Positions 30,436 to 38,136 of a DNA stretch of 64,000 nucleotides are shown piece by piece; positions within the stretch are counted from its first letter, which is position 1, and the number at the start of each line of letters is the position of its first letter. A model generated the notes under the pieces. It had not been told where the DNA came from. It made no database searches and was given only the letters and a program-made list of their open reading frames with translations. This DNA comes from Streptococcus sp. SK643 (lineage in GTDB: Bacteria; Bacillota; Bacilli; Lactobacillales; Streptococcaceae): NCBI RefSeq assembly GCF_000259505.1, contig NZ_AJMM01000025.1, forward strand, positions 1 through 64,000, given 5' to 3'. A program made the position numbers and the translations under genes.

Positions 30436-30467
30436 TAGTATCAATAAAAGTACTACTTTTGATACTA
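30436..30467. promoter_or_regulatory. Candidate HxlR operator
   Basis: Imperfect inverted repeat: TAGTATCAA at 30436-30444 and TTGATACTA at 30459-30467, with AAAGTA/TACTTT inside. A further half-site, GATATCAAAAAAGTG, follows at 30468-30482. It lies in the divergent region between the HxlR and SnoaL-like genes. Confidence 0.6.
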
Positions 30468-30545
30468 GATATCAAAAAAGTGTCTACTTGTTTTTTTGTT
30501 TGTAACTGTTACAATTATATCATAAAAAAGAAATGGAGAATAGAT

Positions 30546-30935
30546 ATGTCAACAAACTTAGAAATTTTCAATGCTTATAACCAAGCTTTAATTGCTGGTG
30601 ACTTTCCTGGTGTCTTTGAAACGATGGCAGACGATATTGTCTGGCATCAACCTGGTACTCATAGTATATCTGGTACAGTTGTTGGTAAGGACAAGCTAGG
30701 AACTCACCTGGCTACATTTGCTGAGAAAACTAATGGAACTTTTAAGGTGATAACAAATTGGGTTTCTGACAATAAGGATTTATTCGCAGCCAATGTTACT
30801 TTTCTTGGAACACGTGCTGATGGTACTGAACTCAATATGAACGGGATTGACCTCTTCCGTATTGAAGACGGAAAAATCAAAGAAGTTTGGCTCTTCTCTT
30901 CAGATCAAGCTGAAGAAGATAGCTTTTGGGGATAA
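30546..30935 (+). CDS. SnoaL-like (NTF2-fold) protein
   Basis: Small soluble alpha/beta-barrel protein of 129 aa: N-terminal helix NLEIFNAYNQALIAGDFPGVF, then DIVWHQPGTHSISGTVVGKD and the C-terminal GIDLFRIEDGKIKEVWLFSSD typical of SnoaL-like polyketide-cyclase or isomerase-like folds. The start at 30546 has TGGAGAATAGAT upstream. It is divergent from an HxlR regulator, a common arrangement for inducible detoxification genes. Substrate unknown. Confidence 0.82.
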   Translation: MSTNLEIFNAYNQALIAGDFPGVFETMADDIVWHQPGTHSISGTVVGKDKLGTHLATFAEKTNGTFKVITNWVSDNKDLFAANVTFLGTRADGTELNMNGIDLFRIEDGKIKEVWLFSSDQAEEDSFWG

Positions 30936-30940
30936 TTTAA

Positions 30941-31097
30941 GAGACCAGGACAAAAAATTTTGATTTTAGGAATTCTTTATTATAAATTTTTTAAAGCAAT
31001 AGACTAGATAAAAAAGCGAACAAGACAGAATTCTGAGTATCAGATAACTCGTTTTGTTCGCTTTTTATATTTAAGGTTAGACTTTTGTCCCAGACTC
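30941..31097. repeat. Inverted-repeat-flanked intergenic element with nested terminator
   Basis: The outer ends, GAGACCAGGACAAAA (30941-30955) and TTTTGTCCCAGACTC (31083-31097), are inverted repeats flanking 127 bp. Inside, AAAAAGCGAACAA and TTGTTCGCTTTTT (31011-31023, 31054-31066) make a terminator. Such GGGACAAAA-ended stem-loops recur between genes in streptococci as far as I remember, so this may be a small non-autonomous repeat; the family is not certain. Confidence 0.55.
31011..31067. terminator. Bidirectional terminator between the SnoaL-like gene and pepF
   Basis: A 13-bp perfect stem AAAAAGCGAACAA/TTGTTCGCTTTTT with T runs on either strand, between convergent genes. Confidence 0.8.
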
Positions 31098-31104
31098 TTT
31101 TAAT

Positions 31105-32901
31105 TTACTCTCCCAACTGGGCACTGTAGGCGATAATCTGGTCAACCGTGTCTGACAAGAACTGGATGGTATCACGGAGTGGTTTGTCTGTTGAAATGTC
31201 AGCACCGATAATCATGGCTGACTCAAGTGGTGTCTTGCTACCACCTGACTTGAGGAGATTGAGCCAGTCTTCAGCTCCAGTTTCAGAGTTTTTAAGATGG
31301 AGGTAACCTGCGGTCGAGATGACAAGTCCTGCTGAGTAAGTGTAACTATATAAGCCCATGTAATAATGAGCTTGGCGCATCCAAGTCAGAGCTGCATCTT
31401 CGTCAATTTCAATAGCATCTCCCCAGAAATCTGTCAAGACTTCTTTCATAATACTGTTAAGCTTGCTTGCTCCAAAGGTTTCTCCTTCTTCAATCAGTGT
31501 ATAAACCTTGCGCTGGAAGGCTGCTTCCAAAAGGTGAGTAATAAAGTTATGGAAGTAAGTATCTGTCAAACGGTGAGCAAGGGAGAAACGTTTTTGACGA
31601 GGGTCGTCAGACTGGTGCTCCAAGTAGTCACTGAGGAGCAATTCATTGAAAGTTGACGGTGCTTCGACATAGTAGGTAGACATGTGGGCGTTGAAATAGC
31701 TTTGGTGATTATCTGAAAAGATAAATTGACCAGAATGCCCGATTTCATGAATCAAGGTATAGACATCGCTCAAACGCCCTGTCCAGCTCATGAGGACGTA
31801 AGGGTGCACGCGATATGGATCCGCCGCATAACCACCAGAATCCTTGCCACTATTAGCAGCAAAGTCAACCCAGCGCTCTTCTTGATAGCGAGCAACTTCT
31901 TGACAATATTCTTTCCCCAAAGGTTTTACCGACTTCATGACCAAGTCATAGGCATCCTCAATAGTCACTTCAGGATTCAGGGCACTATCCAAGTCCAACT
32001 TCCAATCAGCAAAGGTCATCTTTTCAAGACCATTTACCTTGGCAACATGCTTGAGGTATCTCTGAGCAACTGGCGCAAAATCCTTCATGATCAGGTCAAT
32101 CTGACGATCAAACATAGCACGGTCCACTTCCTGCTCAGCCAAAAGATAGTCAAAGACAGAGTCGTAGCCCTTCATATCTGCCAATAGTTTTTCAGACTTA
32201 ACCTGGGCTAGATAGGCTGCTGCAGCCGTATTTTGGTGCTTACGAAGGCCTTCTGAGAAGGAACGGAAAGATTTTTCACGAATCTCAGCATCCTCATGAT
32301 TTTGGTAGAAATTCTCATAAGTCACAAAGCTGTTTTTGTAGGTCTTGCCATTGACTTCAAAGTCGGCCATTTCAAAATCCCCAGCTCGCATCTTAGTGTA
32401 AATATCCTGCGGACTGTAGAAAACTTCACCGAGATTTGTCAAGGCCTTCTCCACATCAGCCCCTAGATAGTGGGCTTTTTTGATTTTTGCCTGACGAATG
32501 GCAGCTGTTAAATGTGGCAATTTACCCAAACGGTCTAAGACTTCCTCATCAGCTTCCACCAAAGCATCGTCAAAGAAGGTCAAGGCTACACTGGCATCTG
32601 TTTCGAATTCCATCCCAGCTTGGGCAATGTTAGCAAATTCGTCATTGCTATAATCTGTCGTCTGAGGCATAAAACCATAGTTACCAATATGGCTCATCTG
32701 AATGTAGATTTGTTCCAATTCTGCAAAGGCCTTTTCAAAATCCTCAAAAGTATGAAGATTGCCCTTGTAGTCACGGCTAAACTGGTTGATGTCTTCACGA
32801 GCCTTCTCGATTGCACGTAAGAAATCCTCACGGTCTTGGTATAGGGCTGTTAAATCCCAAAGTTCCTTCTCTGGAAATTCTGAACGGTGTTTTTGTTCCA
32901 T
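31105..32901 (-). CDS. pepF: Oligoendopeptidase F
   Basis: Cytoplasmic M3-family zinc metallopeptidase degrading 7-17-residue peptides. The HExxH zinc motif appears in TLIHEIGHSGQFIFS near residue 387, and the downstream third-ligand region in STYYVEAPSTFNELLLSDYL. The 598-aa length is right. It starts 10 bp after rsmE on the same strand and ends at the terminator-bearing repeat. Confidence 0.96.
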   Translation of the reverse strand: MEQKHRSEFPEKELWDLTALYQDREDFLRAIEKAREDINQFSRDYKGNLHTFEDFEKAFAELEQIYIQMSHIGNYGFMPQTTDYSNDEFANIAQAGMEFETDASVALTFFDDALVEADEEVLDRLGKLPHLTAAIRQAKIKKAHYLGADVEKALTNLGEVFYSPQDIYTKMRAGDFEMADFEVNGKTYKNSFVTYENFYQNHEDAEIREKSFRSFSEGLRKHQNTAAAAYLAQVKSEKLLADMKGYDSVFDYLLAEQEVDRAMFDRQIDLIMKDFAPVAQRYLKHVAKVNGLEKMTFADWKLDLDSALNPEVTIEDAYDLVMKSVKPLGKEYCQEVARYQEERWVDFAANSGKDSGGYAADPYRVHPYVLMSWTGRLSDVYTLIHEIGHSGQFIFSDNHQSYFNAHMSTYYVEAPSTFNELLLSDYLEHQSDDPRQKRFSLAHRLTDTYFHNFITHLLEAAFQRKVYTLIEEGETFGASKLNSIMKEVLTDFWGDAIEIDEDAALTWMRQAHYYMGLYSYTYSAGLVISTAGYLHLKNSETGAEDWLNLLKSGGSKTPLESAMIIGADISTDKPLRDTIQFLSDTVDQIIAYSAQLGE

Positions 32902-32911
32902 TTTCTTCCTC

Positions 32912-33655
32912 TCATTTCTCTAATTCTAATAAAACACTAAGGGCTGATAAAGCGTAAAGCGGTGCTGTTTCTGCTCGCAAAATACGAGGACCAAGTCCTG
33001 CCAAGACTGCTCCCTTAGCTTCAAAACTTTCGATTTCTGCAGGTGACAGACCACCTTCTGGACCAAAGATAAAGAGCAATTTTTTTCCCTCTTCAAGACC
33101 AGCTACTGCTTGTAAGAGCGCAGCGACTTCTCCTTCTTTGGCAGACTCTTCATAAGCCACTACGATCGAGTCAAACTGGTCAAGTTGGGCTAGAAAGTCT
33201 GCTTTTCTTTCAAAAAGCTGAATACTTGGAACGATATTACGCTTGCTTTGTTCTGCTGCTCCAAGGGCGATTTTTTCTAGTTTTTCAACCTTTTTACCCA
33301 ATTTCTTGCCATCCCACTTAGCAACGGACCAGTCTGCGGGAAAGGACCAGATTTGACTGGCGCCTAGTTCCGTCACTTTTTGCGTGATGAACTCCAGCTT
33401 GTCCCCCTTGGGAAATCCAGATGCAATGGTCACTTGTACTGGTAGTTCCACATTGTCAGCTAACTCTTCAATCAACTCAAACTGACGATTTTCAACATCC
33501 AAGACGCGCGCCAAACGTTTAATGCCATCATCAAAGACCAAAGTAACCTCATCATCTTCTTTCAGGCGCATTACCTGAAACATGTGCTTGCTGGTTTCCT
33601 TGTCCTTAATGGTGACAGGAGAGACTGCACTCCCCTTGACAAAATACTGCTGCAT
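32912..33655 (-). CDS. rsmE: 16S rRNA (uracil-1498-N3)-methyltransferase RsmE
   Basis: SPOUT methyltransferase for m3U1498 of 16S rRNA. An N-terminal PUA-like part (MQQYFVKGSAVSPV... HMFQVMRLKEDDEV) is followed by the knotted domain with SKRNIVPSIQLF, FIFGPEGGLSPAEIE and LGPRILRAETAPLYALS. The start at 33655 follows GGAGG, which overlaps the prmA end. Product 247 aa. Confidence 0.95.
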   Translation of the reverse strand: MQQYFVKGSAVSPVTIKDKETSKHMFQVMRLKEDDEVTLVFDDGIKRLARVLDVENRQFELIEELADNVELPVQVTIASGFPKGDKLEFITQKVTELGASQIWSFPADWSVAKWDGKKLGKKVEKLEKIALGAAEQSKRNIVPSIQLFERKADFLAQLDQFDSIVVAYEESAKEGEVAALLQAVAGLEEGKKLLFIFGPEGGLSPAEIESFEAKGAVLAGLGPRILRAETAPLYALSALSVLLELEK

Positions 33656-33656
33656 G

Positions 33657-34607
33657 CTAGCCTCCAATCACACCGGAAATATCCTTGGTTTTCTTAAAGA
33701 CACAGGCATTCCATTCCCCTTGAACCATATGGGTTTCAAGGAAAAATCCAGCTGACTCAGCCGACTCACGCACCATATCCCACTTATCCTTGATAATCCC
33801 ACTCATGATGAGGTAGCCTTCGTCCTTAACCAAGCGATAAGCATCATCCGTCAGATGAATCAGGATATCCGCCAAGATATTAGCTACAATCACATCTGCC
33901 TCAATCTCAACACCCTTAAGCAAATCTCCTGCTGCTACGTGGATGTTTTCCATGCCAGAGTTGAGCTCAATATTTTCCTGAGCAACCCGAACTGCCACAT
34001 CATCCAGGTCGTAGGCAAAGATTTCCTTAGCACCAAGCAGCGAGCTGGCAATAGAGAGAACCCCTGAACCAGTCCCCACATCCAGCACCGTTTCGCCACC
34101 ACGAAGGACCTGCTCCAAGGCAAAAAGGCTCATCTTGGTAGTTGGGTGGGTTCCTGTTCCAAAGGCCATACCAGGATCCAGCTTGATAATCTTTTCTCCA
34201 GCAGTCGCCTCATAGTCTGTCCAAGACGGCACGATGGTCAAATCATGAGTAATACGAGCTGGTTCATAATATTTCTTCCAGTTGTCTGCCCAGTCTTCCT
34301 CAGCCAAGGCAGTCGTCCCCATTTTGACCTCTCCCAAATCCATAAAATCTTTCAATTCTGATATGCGAGCCTGCAAGTCCGCCTCAACCTCTGCCACATC
34401 CACCGTTTCAGGGTAATAGGCTGTCACAACGATTTCTTCTTGCTGCTCAACCTCTGGGAAAATCTCGCCGAAGCGGTCAACATTTCCCAAATAGTCCATA
34501 CTGTCTTCGATCGCAACACCTTGCGCTCCTAGCTCAATCAGGAGGTTAGAGACTAACTCCTCTCCCTCGCGCTTGACTGTAACTTTTAACTCTTGCCATG
34601 TTTCCAT
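33657..34607 (-). CDS. prmA: Ribosomal protein L11 methyltransferase
   Basis: SAM-dependent methylation of L11. N-terminal substrate-recognition domain, then the methyltransferase with [30 protein letters not shown] and [12 protein letters not shown]. The start METWQELKV at 34607 gives the usual 316 aa; the ribosome-binding site is weak, but the ATG at 34634 would add nine non-family residues. It is followed by rsmE one base after its stop, the common bacterial prmA-rsmE pairing. Confidence 0.95.
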   Translation of the reverse strand: METWQELKVTVKREGEELVSNLLIELGAQGVAIEDSMDYLGNVDRFGEIFPEVEQQEEIVVTAYYPETVDVAEVEADLQARISELKDFMDLGEVKMGTTALAEEDWADNWKKYYEPARITHDLTIVPSWTDYEATAGEKIIKLDPGMAFGTGTHPTTKMSLFALEQVLRGGETVLDVGTGSGVLSIASSLLGAKEIFAYDLDDVAVRVAQENIELNSGMENIHVAAGDLLKGVEIEADVIVANILADILIHLTDDAYRLVKDEGYLIMSGIIKDKWDMVRESAESAGFFLETHMVQGEWNACVFKKTKDISGVIGG

Positions 34608-34780
34608 ATTTAAGATACCAAGCCCGTAAAACACAAAGCAAAAATAGGAACTTCTCTTAAGATGCTTGTGTCTAATAGAAGTTTATCTTTTTGGCACAGT
34701 GTTTAGGGCGGGTTCAGTTTAGAAATTTAACCGAACCATCCTTTCTAATCACTTACTTTTAAATAATCTTTTAATCTCTC

Positions 34781-35173
34781 TTACAACTGAGGTACAACTT
34801 GACTGGAGCTAAGAAATTCCTCAACATTCATGAGCTGATAGCCCTGTCCCTCGTCTCCAAAGATGATATTGTCAAACTGGTCCTGTGTCAACTGACCAAC
34901 TAGAAAAACGGACTGTTTATCTGTAAAAAGCATGCTTGGATAAACCTTACTCCAAAGCAGACAAGCCTCAGTCAGATGAATTCCCAGTTCTTCATAAACT
35001 TCACGCGCCACGCACTCAAAAGGACTTTCGTCTCCTTCGCGTCCACCACCTGGCAGTTCCCACATATTGGGCCAGGGAATGCTTGCCTTATCATCGCGTA
35101 AGATAGTCAGAAGCTTATCCCCACAAAACAAAGCAATCTTACAGCCTGTGAAATCAGAAATCTCTATTTCCAT
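34781..35173 (-). CDS. NUDIX hydrolase
   Basis: 130-aa pyrophosphohydrolase-fold protein. The Nudix box is complete (GGGREGDESPFECVAREVYEELGI, matching G-x5-E-x7-R-E-U-x-E-E-x-G-U). It may act on nucleotide diphosphate derivatives; the substrate cannot be inferred. It lies 9 bp after the DUF3013 gene. The 173-bp gap to prmA contains an imperfect hairpin GGTTC...GAACC near 34710-34736 without a T run. Confidence 0.88.
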   Translation of the reverse strand: MEIEISDFTGCKIALFCGDKLLTILRDDKASIPWPNMWELPGGGREGDESPFECVAREVYEELGIHLTEACLLWSKVYPSMLFTDKQSVFLVGQLTQDQFDNIIFGDEGQGYQLMNVEEFLSSSQVVPQL

Positions 35174-35182
35174 GTCAAACTC

Positions 35183-35653
35183 CTAGTATCTCGGATAAGG
35201 ATAGAACTCTCCCTCTTCCAAGCCTTCTTTTCCTTCTTCAAAGACTTCTTGGTTCCATTCCATGACAAATTCTTCTGCTTCTGGGTCTTCCAAAAAGTCC
35301 ATAAGAGCATCTAGTCCAACCTCTGCAGTATCTTTAAGGAATAGCGCAAAATAAGCTAAAAATTCGCGAGAAAATCCTTTTTTAGGCAGGTAAGGAATAA
35401 CAGTCAAATAGTCTTCTGCATTGACGGTTGACTTGGCAGGATTGTAGAAAAGCACTGCTTCCTCAAAGAGGATATCATCTGATGACACCTCTCCGTCCTC
35501 GTCCACCATCTCCACACCTGCAGCATTTTGCGCTTCCAATAGAAAACTCACTTCAACCGCGTGGTTGCGCTTGTCCCAACTAATCTCAAAGTCAAAAGGA
35601 AAGTTCTTCTCCAACTCTTCCTCTAAAACATCTAAAAATCCGTATGTTGCCAT
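35183..35653 (-). CDS. DUF3013 family protein
   Basis: Acidic soluble protein of 156 aa (C-terminal FLEDPEAEEFVMEWNQEVFEEG), matching the streptococcal DUF3013 family by its N-terminal FPFDFEISWDKRNHAVEVSFLLE pattern. No catalytic motif or membrane segment. AAAGAGGACAAA precedes the ATG. It diverges from rarA and probably forms a unit with the NUDIX gene. Function unknown. Confidence 0.75.
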   Translation of the reverse strand: MATYGFLDVLEEELEKNFPFDFEISWDKRNHAVEVSFLLEAQNAAGVEMVDEDGEVSSDDILFEEAVLFYNPAKSTVNAEDYLTVIPYLPKKGFSREFLAYFALFLKDTAEVGLDALMDFLEDPEAEEFVMEWNQEVFEEGKEGLEEGEFYPYPRY

Positions 35654-35768
35654 TTTGTCCTCTTTCTATGCGACTCTTTAATCGCCCCGATTGCTCGGAA
35701 TTATGCTAAAATAGATACTACCATCTTACCACATATACATCAGAAAATCCACGTTAGAAAGGACTGCT

Positions 35769-37040
35769 ATGCCAGACAATCTCGCGCTTCGCATGCGCCC
35801 TAAAACCATCGATCAAGTCATCGGTCAGGAGCATCTGGTAGGACCTGGAAAAATCATTCGTCGCATGGTGGAAGCCAACCGCCTGTCATCCATGATTCTC
35901 TATGGACCTCCAGGAATCGGTAAGACCAGTATTGCCTCAGCCATCGCAGGGACGAGCAAGTATGCCTTTCGAACTTTCAATGCAACAGTTGATAGTAAAA
36001 AGCGACTGCAAGAAATTGCGGAAGAGGCTAAATTCTCTGGTGGTCTCGTCCTATTACTAGACGAGATTCATAGACTAGATAAAACCAAGCAAGACTTCCT
36101 CTTGCCTCTCTTGGAAAGTGGTCTGATCATCATGATTGGGGCTACGACTGAAAATCCTTTCTTTTCTGTCACTCCTGCCATTCGTAGCCGTGTTCAAATT
36201 TTTGAGTTGGAACCTCTGTCTAACCAAGACGTCAAAGAAGCCCTTCAGATAGCTCTAAGTAATCCTGAGCGTGGTTTTGATTTTCCAGTAGAACTAGATG
36301 AGGATGCGCTGGATTTCATTGCTACCTCTACAAACGGAGACCTGCGCTCTGCCTTCAACTCACTGGATTTGGCAGTTCTTTCTACCCCTGAGAATGACAA
36401 AGGCATCCGCCATATCACTCTAGACATCATGGAAAATAGCCTGCAACGGAGCTACATTACCATGGACAAGGATGGAGATGGGCACTATGATGTTCTCTCA
36501 GCCCTGCAAAAGTCCATCCGTGGCTCGGATGTCGATGCCAGTCTCCACTACGCTGCTCGTTTGATTGAGGCTGGTGATTTGCCTAGTCTCGCCCGTCGTT
36601 TGACCGTTATTGCTTATGAAGATATCGGATTAGCCAACCCTGAAGCCCAGATCCATACCGTGACTGCTCTGGATGCTGCTCAAAAGATTGGTTTTCCAGA
36701 AGCCCGCATTCTCATTGCCAATGTCGTCATTGATTTGGCCCTTTCTCCAAAATCCAACTCAGCCTATATGGCTATGGACAAGGCGATTTCGGATCTCAAA
36801 ACTTCTGGTCACTTACCAATTCCACGACATTTACGAGATGGTCATTACAGTGGAAGCAAGGAACTGGGAAATGCCCAAGACTATCTCTATCCACACAACT
36901 ATCCTGGAAATTGGGTTAAGCAAAACTATTTGCCCGAAAAAATCCAAAATCATCGCTATTTTACAGCAGAAGATACAGGTAAATATGAACGAGCCTTGGC
37001 ACAAAGAAAAGAAACGATTGATCGTTTGCGTGAAAAATGA
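35769..37040 (+). CDS. rarA: Replication-associated recombination ATPase RarA (MgsA family)
   Basis: AAA+ clamp-loader-like ATPase acting at stalled replication forks. Family motifs: LRPKT-like start RMRPKTIDQVIGQEHLVGPG, Walker A YGPPGIGKTS near residues 44-53, Walker B LLLDEIHRLDKTKQD, sensor 1 GATTENPFFSV and the C-terminal tetramerisation domain with YAARLIEAGDLPSLARRL. Length 423 aa. An extended -10 (TATGCTAAAAT) lies about 60 bp upstream. Confidence 0.94.
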   Translation: MPDNLALRMRPKTIDQVIGQEHLVGPGKIIRRMVEANRLSSMILYGPPGIGKTSIASAIAGTSKYAFRTFNATVDSKKRLQEIAEEAKFSGGLVLLLDEIHRLDKTKQDFLLPLLESGLIIMIGATTENPFFSVTPAIRSRVQIFELEPLSNQDVKEALQIALSNPERGFDFPVELDEDALDFIATSTNGDLRSAFNSLDLAVLSTPENDKGIRHITLDIMENSLQRSYITMDKDGDGHYDVLSALQKSIRGSDVDASLHYAARLIEAGDLPSLARRLTVIAYEDIGLANPEAQIHTVTALDAAQKIGFPEARILIANVVIDLALSPKSNSAYMAMDKAISDLKTSGHLPIPRHLRDGHYSGSKELGNAQDYLYPHNYPGNWVKQNYLPEKIQNHRYFTAEDTGKYERALAQRKETIDRLREK

Positions 37041-37069
37041 AATCCTTTTCAAAAAGTTAAATTTTCCTC

Positions 37070-37097
37070 TTGATTTTTTTTAAAAAAGTGGTATCAT
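37070..37097 (+). promoter_or_regulatory. Promoter of the 6S RNA
   Basis: TTGATT (37070-37075), 16-bp spacer, TATCAT (37092-37097), placing the start at about 37104, just before the first helix strand of the RNA. Confidence 0.6.
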
Positions 37098-37104
37098 ATA
37101 AACA

Positions 37105-37299
37105 TAGAAACGCTGTGGTGTACGACTTCACACTTAAGTGTTGACCGACTATTTTTTGTATTTTTAGGGAAACAAAAGTCTTCTAACAGCATGTAGGCCG
37201 TCTCACACGGAAACAGCTTCAGTTAGAGCGAGTTGCCCACCTGCTTAATTGCGCGGGTTCAATACAAACCGTGAAGTTTCGGCACCAATACAGCTTTTT
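37105..37299 (+). ncRNA. ssrS: 6S RNA
   Basis: About 195 nt with 6S-like architecture. Terminal helix GCTGTGGTG (37112-37120) pairs with CACCAATACAGC (37283-37294), and CGACTTCAC (37123-37131) pairs with GTGAAG...CG just inside it; the rest forms an interrupted long hairpin with a central bubble. It has no reading frame, follows a promoter and ends in CAGCTTTTTATTT. 6S RNA binds housekeeping RNA polymerase as a promoter mimic. Identification rests on shape, size and position ahead of tRNA-Lys, so moderately confident. Confidence 0.75.
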
Positions 37300-37303
37300 A
37301 TTT

Positions 37304-37376
37304 GCCTCCTTAGCTCAGTTGGTAGAGCAGTAGACTCTTAATCTATGGGTCACAGGTTCGAGCCCTGTAGGGGGTA
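37304..37376 (+). tRNA. tRNA-Lys (anticodon CTT)
   Basis: Cloverleaf with acceptor GCCTCCT/AGGGGGT (first pair G-U), D-arm TAGCTCAGTTGGTAGAGC, anticodon stem GTAGA/TCTAT around loop CTCTTAA (anticodon CTT at 34-36), and T-arm CAGGTTCGAGCCCTG. The discriminator is A, and 3' CCA is not encoded. It starts only a few bases after the 6S RNA T run. Confidence 0.93.
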
Positions 37377-37391
37377 TCTAAATACAACAGG

Positions 37392-37418
37392 AAAAGCCTT
37401 GAGTCCCAAGGCTTTTTT
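37392..37418 (+). terminator. Terminator of tRNA-Lys
   Basis: AAAAGCCTTG and CAAGGCTTTTTT around a 5-base loop. A near-identical hairpin follows the csbD gene at 43362-43389. Confidence 0.88.
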
Positions 37419-37543
37419 GTTTATCTGTTCTACTTTTGGTCAACCAATGGATAGGAATGTAATCATTTTATGAACACCCCTTCCAAATCTTTCTAATCTG
37501 ATGGCATTCTTCAAAAAAATTTTTAAAATTTAAAACAAAAGTC

Positions 37544-37592
37544 TTGCTTTTCTTTTAATTTATGTTATACTTGTTCTTGTATCTGATACATG
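37544..37592 (+). promoter_or_regulatory. Promoter and candidate Rrf2 operator
   Basis: TTGCTT (37544-37549), 16-bp spacer, TATACT (37566-37571). Directly after it lies CTTGTATCTGATACATG (37576-37592), with inverted arms TGTATC/GATACA covering the expected transcription start. A related palindrome precedes the next gene. Confidence 0.7.
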
Positions 37593-37612
37593 TTTACTAA
37601 AAAGGAGTTCAG

Positions 37613-38044
37613 ATGGATACAAAATTCTCAGTTGCTTTACATATCTTAACAATGATTAGTGAAAGCAAGGAAATCTTAAGTTCTCAAGCACTAGCTATTA
37701 GTGTTGGGACTAACGCTAGTTACATTCGAAAGGTGATTGCCTTATTGAAAAATACAGGTTTGATTAGTTCCCAGCAAGGAAAAACAGGCTATCAACTCAG
37801 TAAATCTCCAAAGAAAATGACATTACTAGAGATCTACTATGCTACTCAAGAAATCAAACATATCAGTTTATTTCCTGTTCATCAAAATAGTAATCCCGAT
37901 TGTCCCGTTGGAAAACATATCCAAGGAGCAGTTTCACCGCTTTTCGCTAGTGCTGAATCCCAATTAGAGAAGGAATTAGCAAATCAAACTTTAAAAGATG
38001 TCATTGACAATCTATATAAACAAGCCAAACAAGTCCGAAACTGA
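37613..38044 (+). CDS. Rrf2-family transcriptional regulator
   Basis: 143-aa winged helix resembling the YwnA branch: FSVALHILTMIS start, HTH SSQALAISVGTNASYIRKVIALLKNTGLI and the wing SSQQGKTGYQL. Only one Cys (NPDCPVGKHI) is present, so it is not an FeS-binding IscR-like protein with three Cys. AAAGGAG lies before the ATG. It probably represses its own promoter and the adjacent oxidoreductase gene, since both carry a TTGTAT...GATACA palindrome. Confidence 0.88.
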   Translation: MDTKFSVALHILTMISESKEILSSQALAISVGTNASYIRKVIALLKNTGLISSQQGKTGYQLSKSPKKMTLLEIYYATQEIKHISLFPVHQNSNPDCPVGKHIQGAVSPLFASAESQLEKELANQTLKDVIDNLYKQAKQVRN

Positions 38045-38081
38045 TTTGATAGCAAGTCAGTTTTTACTGGAAACAACATAT

Positions 38082-38100
38082 ACTTGTATTAGATACAAGT
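38082..38100 (+). promoter_or_regulatory. Second candidate Rrf2 operator
   Basis: ACTTGTATTAGATACAAGT is a near-perfect palindrome matching the site upstream of the Rrf2 gene. It lies 36 bp before the start of the oxidoreductase gene. Confidence 0.7.
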
Positions 38101-38136
38101 ATGTTTAGTCGTATTAAAAAAGAAAAGAGAAATCAC

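Noticed and set aside
34608..34780. Possible short gene or terminator between prmA and the NUDIX gene
   Set aside because: Only an imperfect GGTTC/GAACC hairpin without a T run, and no frame with a ribosome-binding site.
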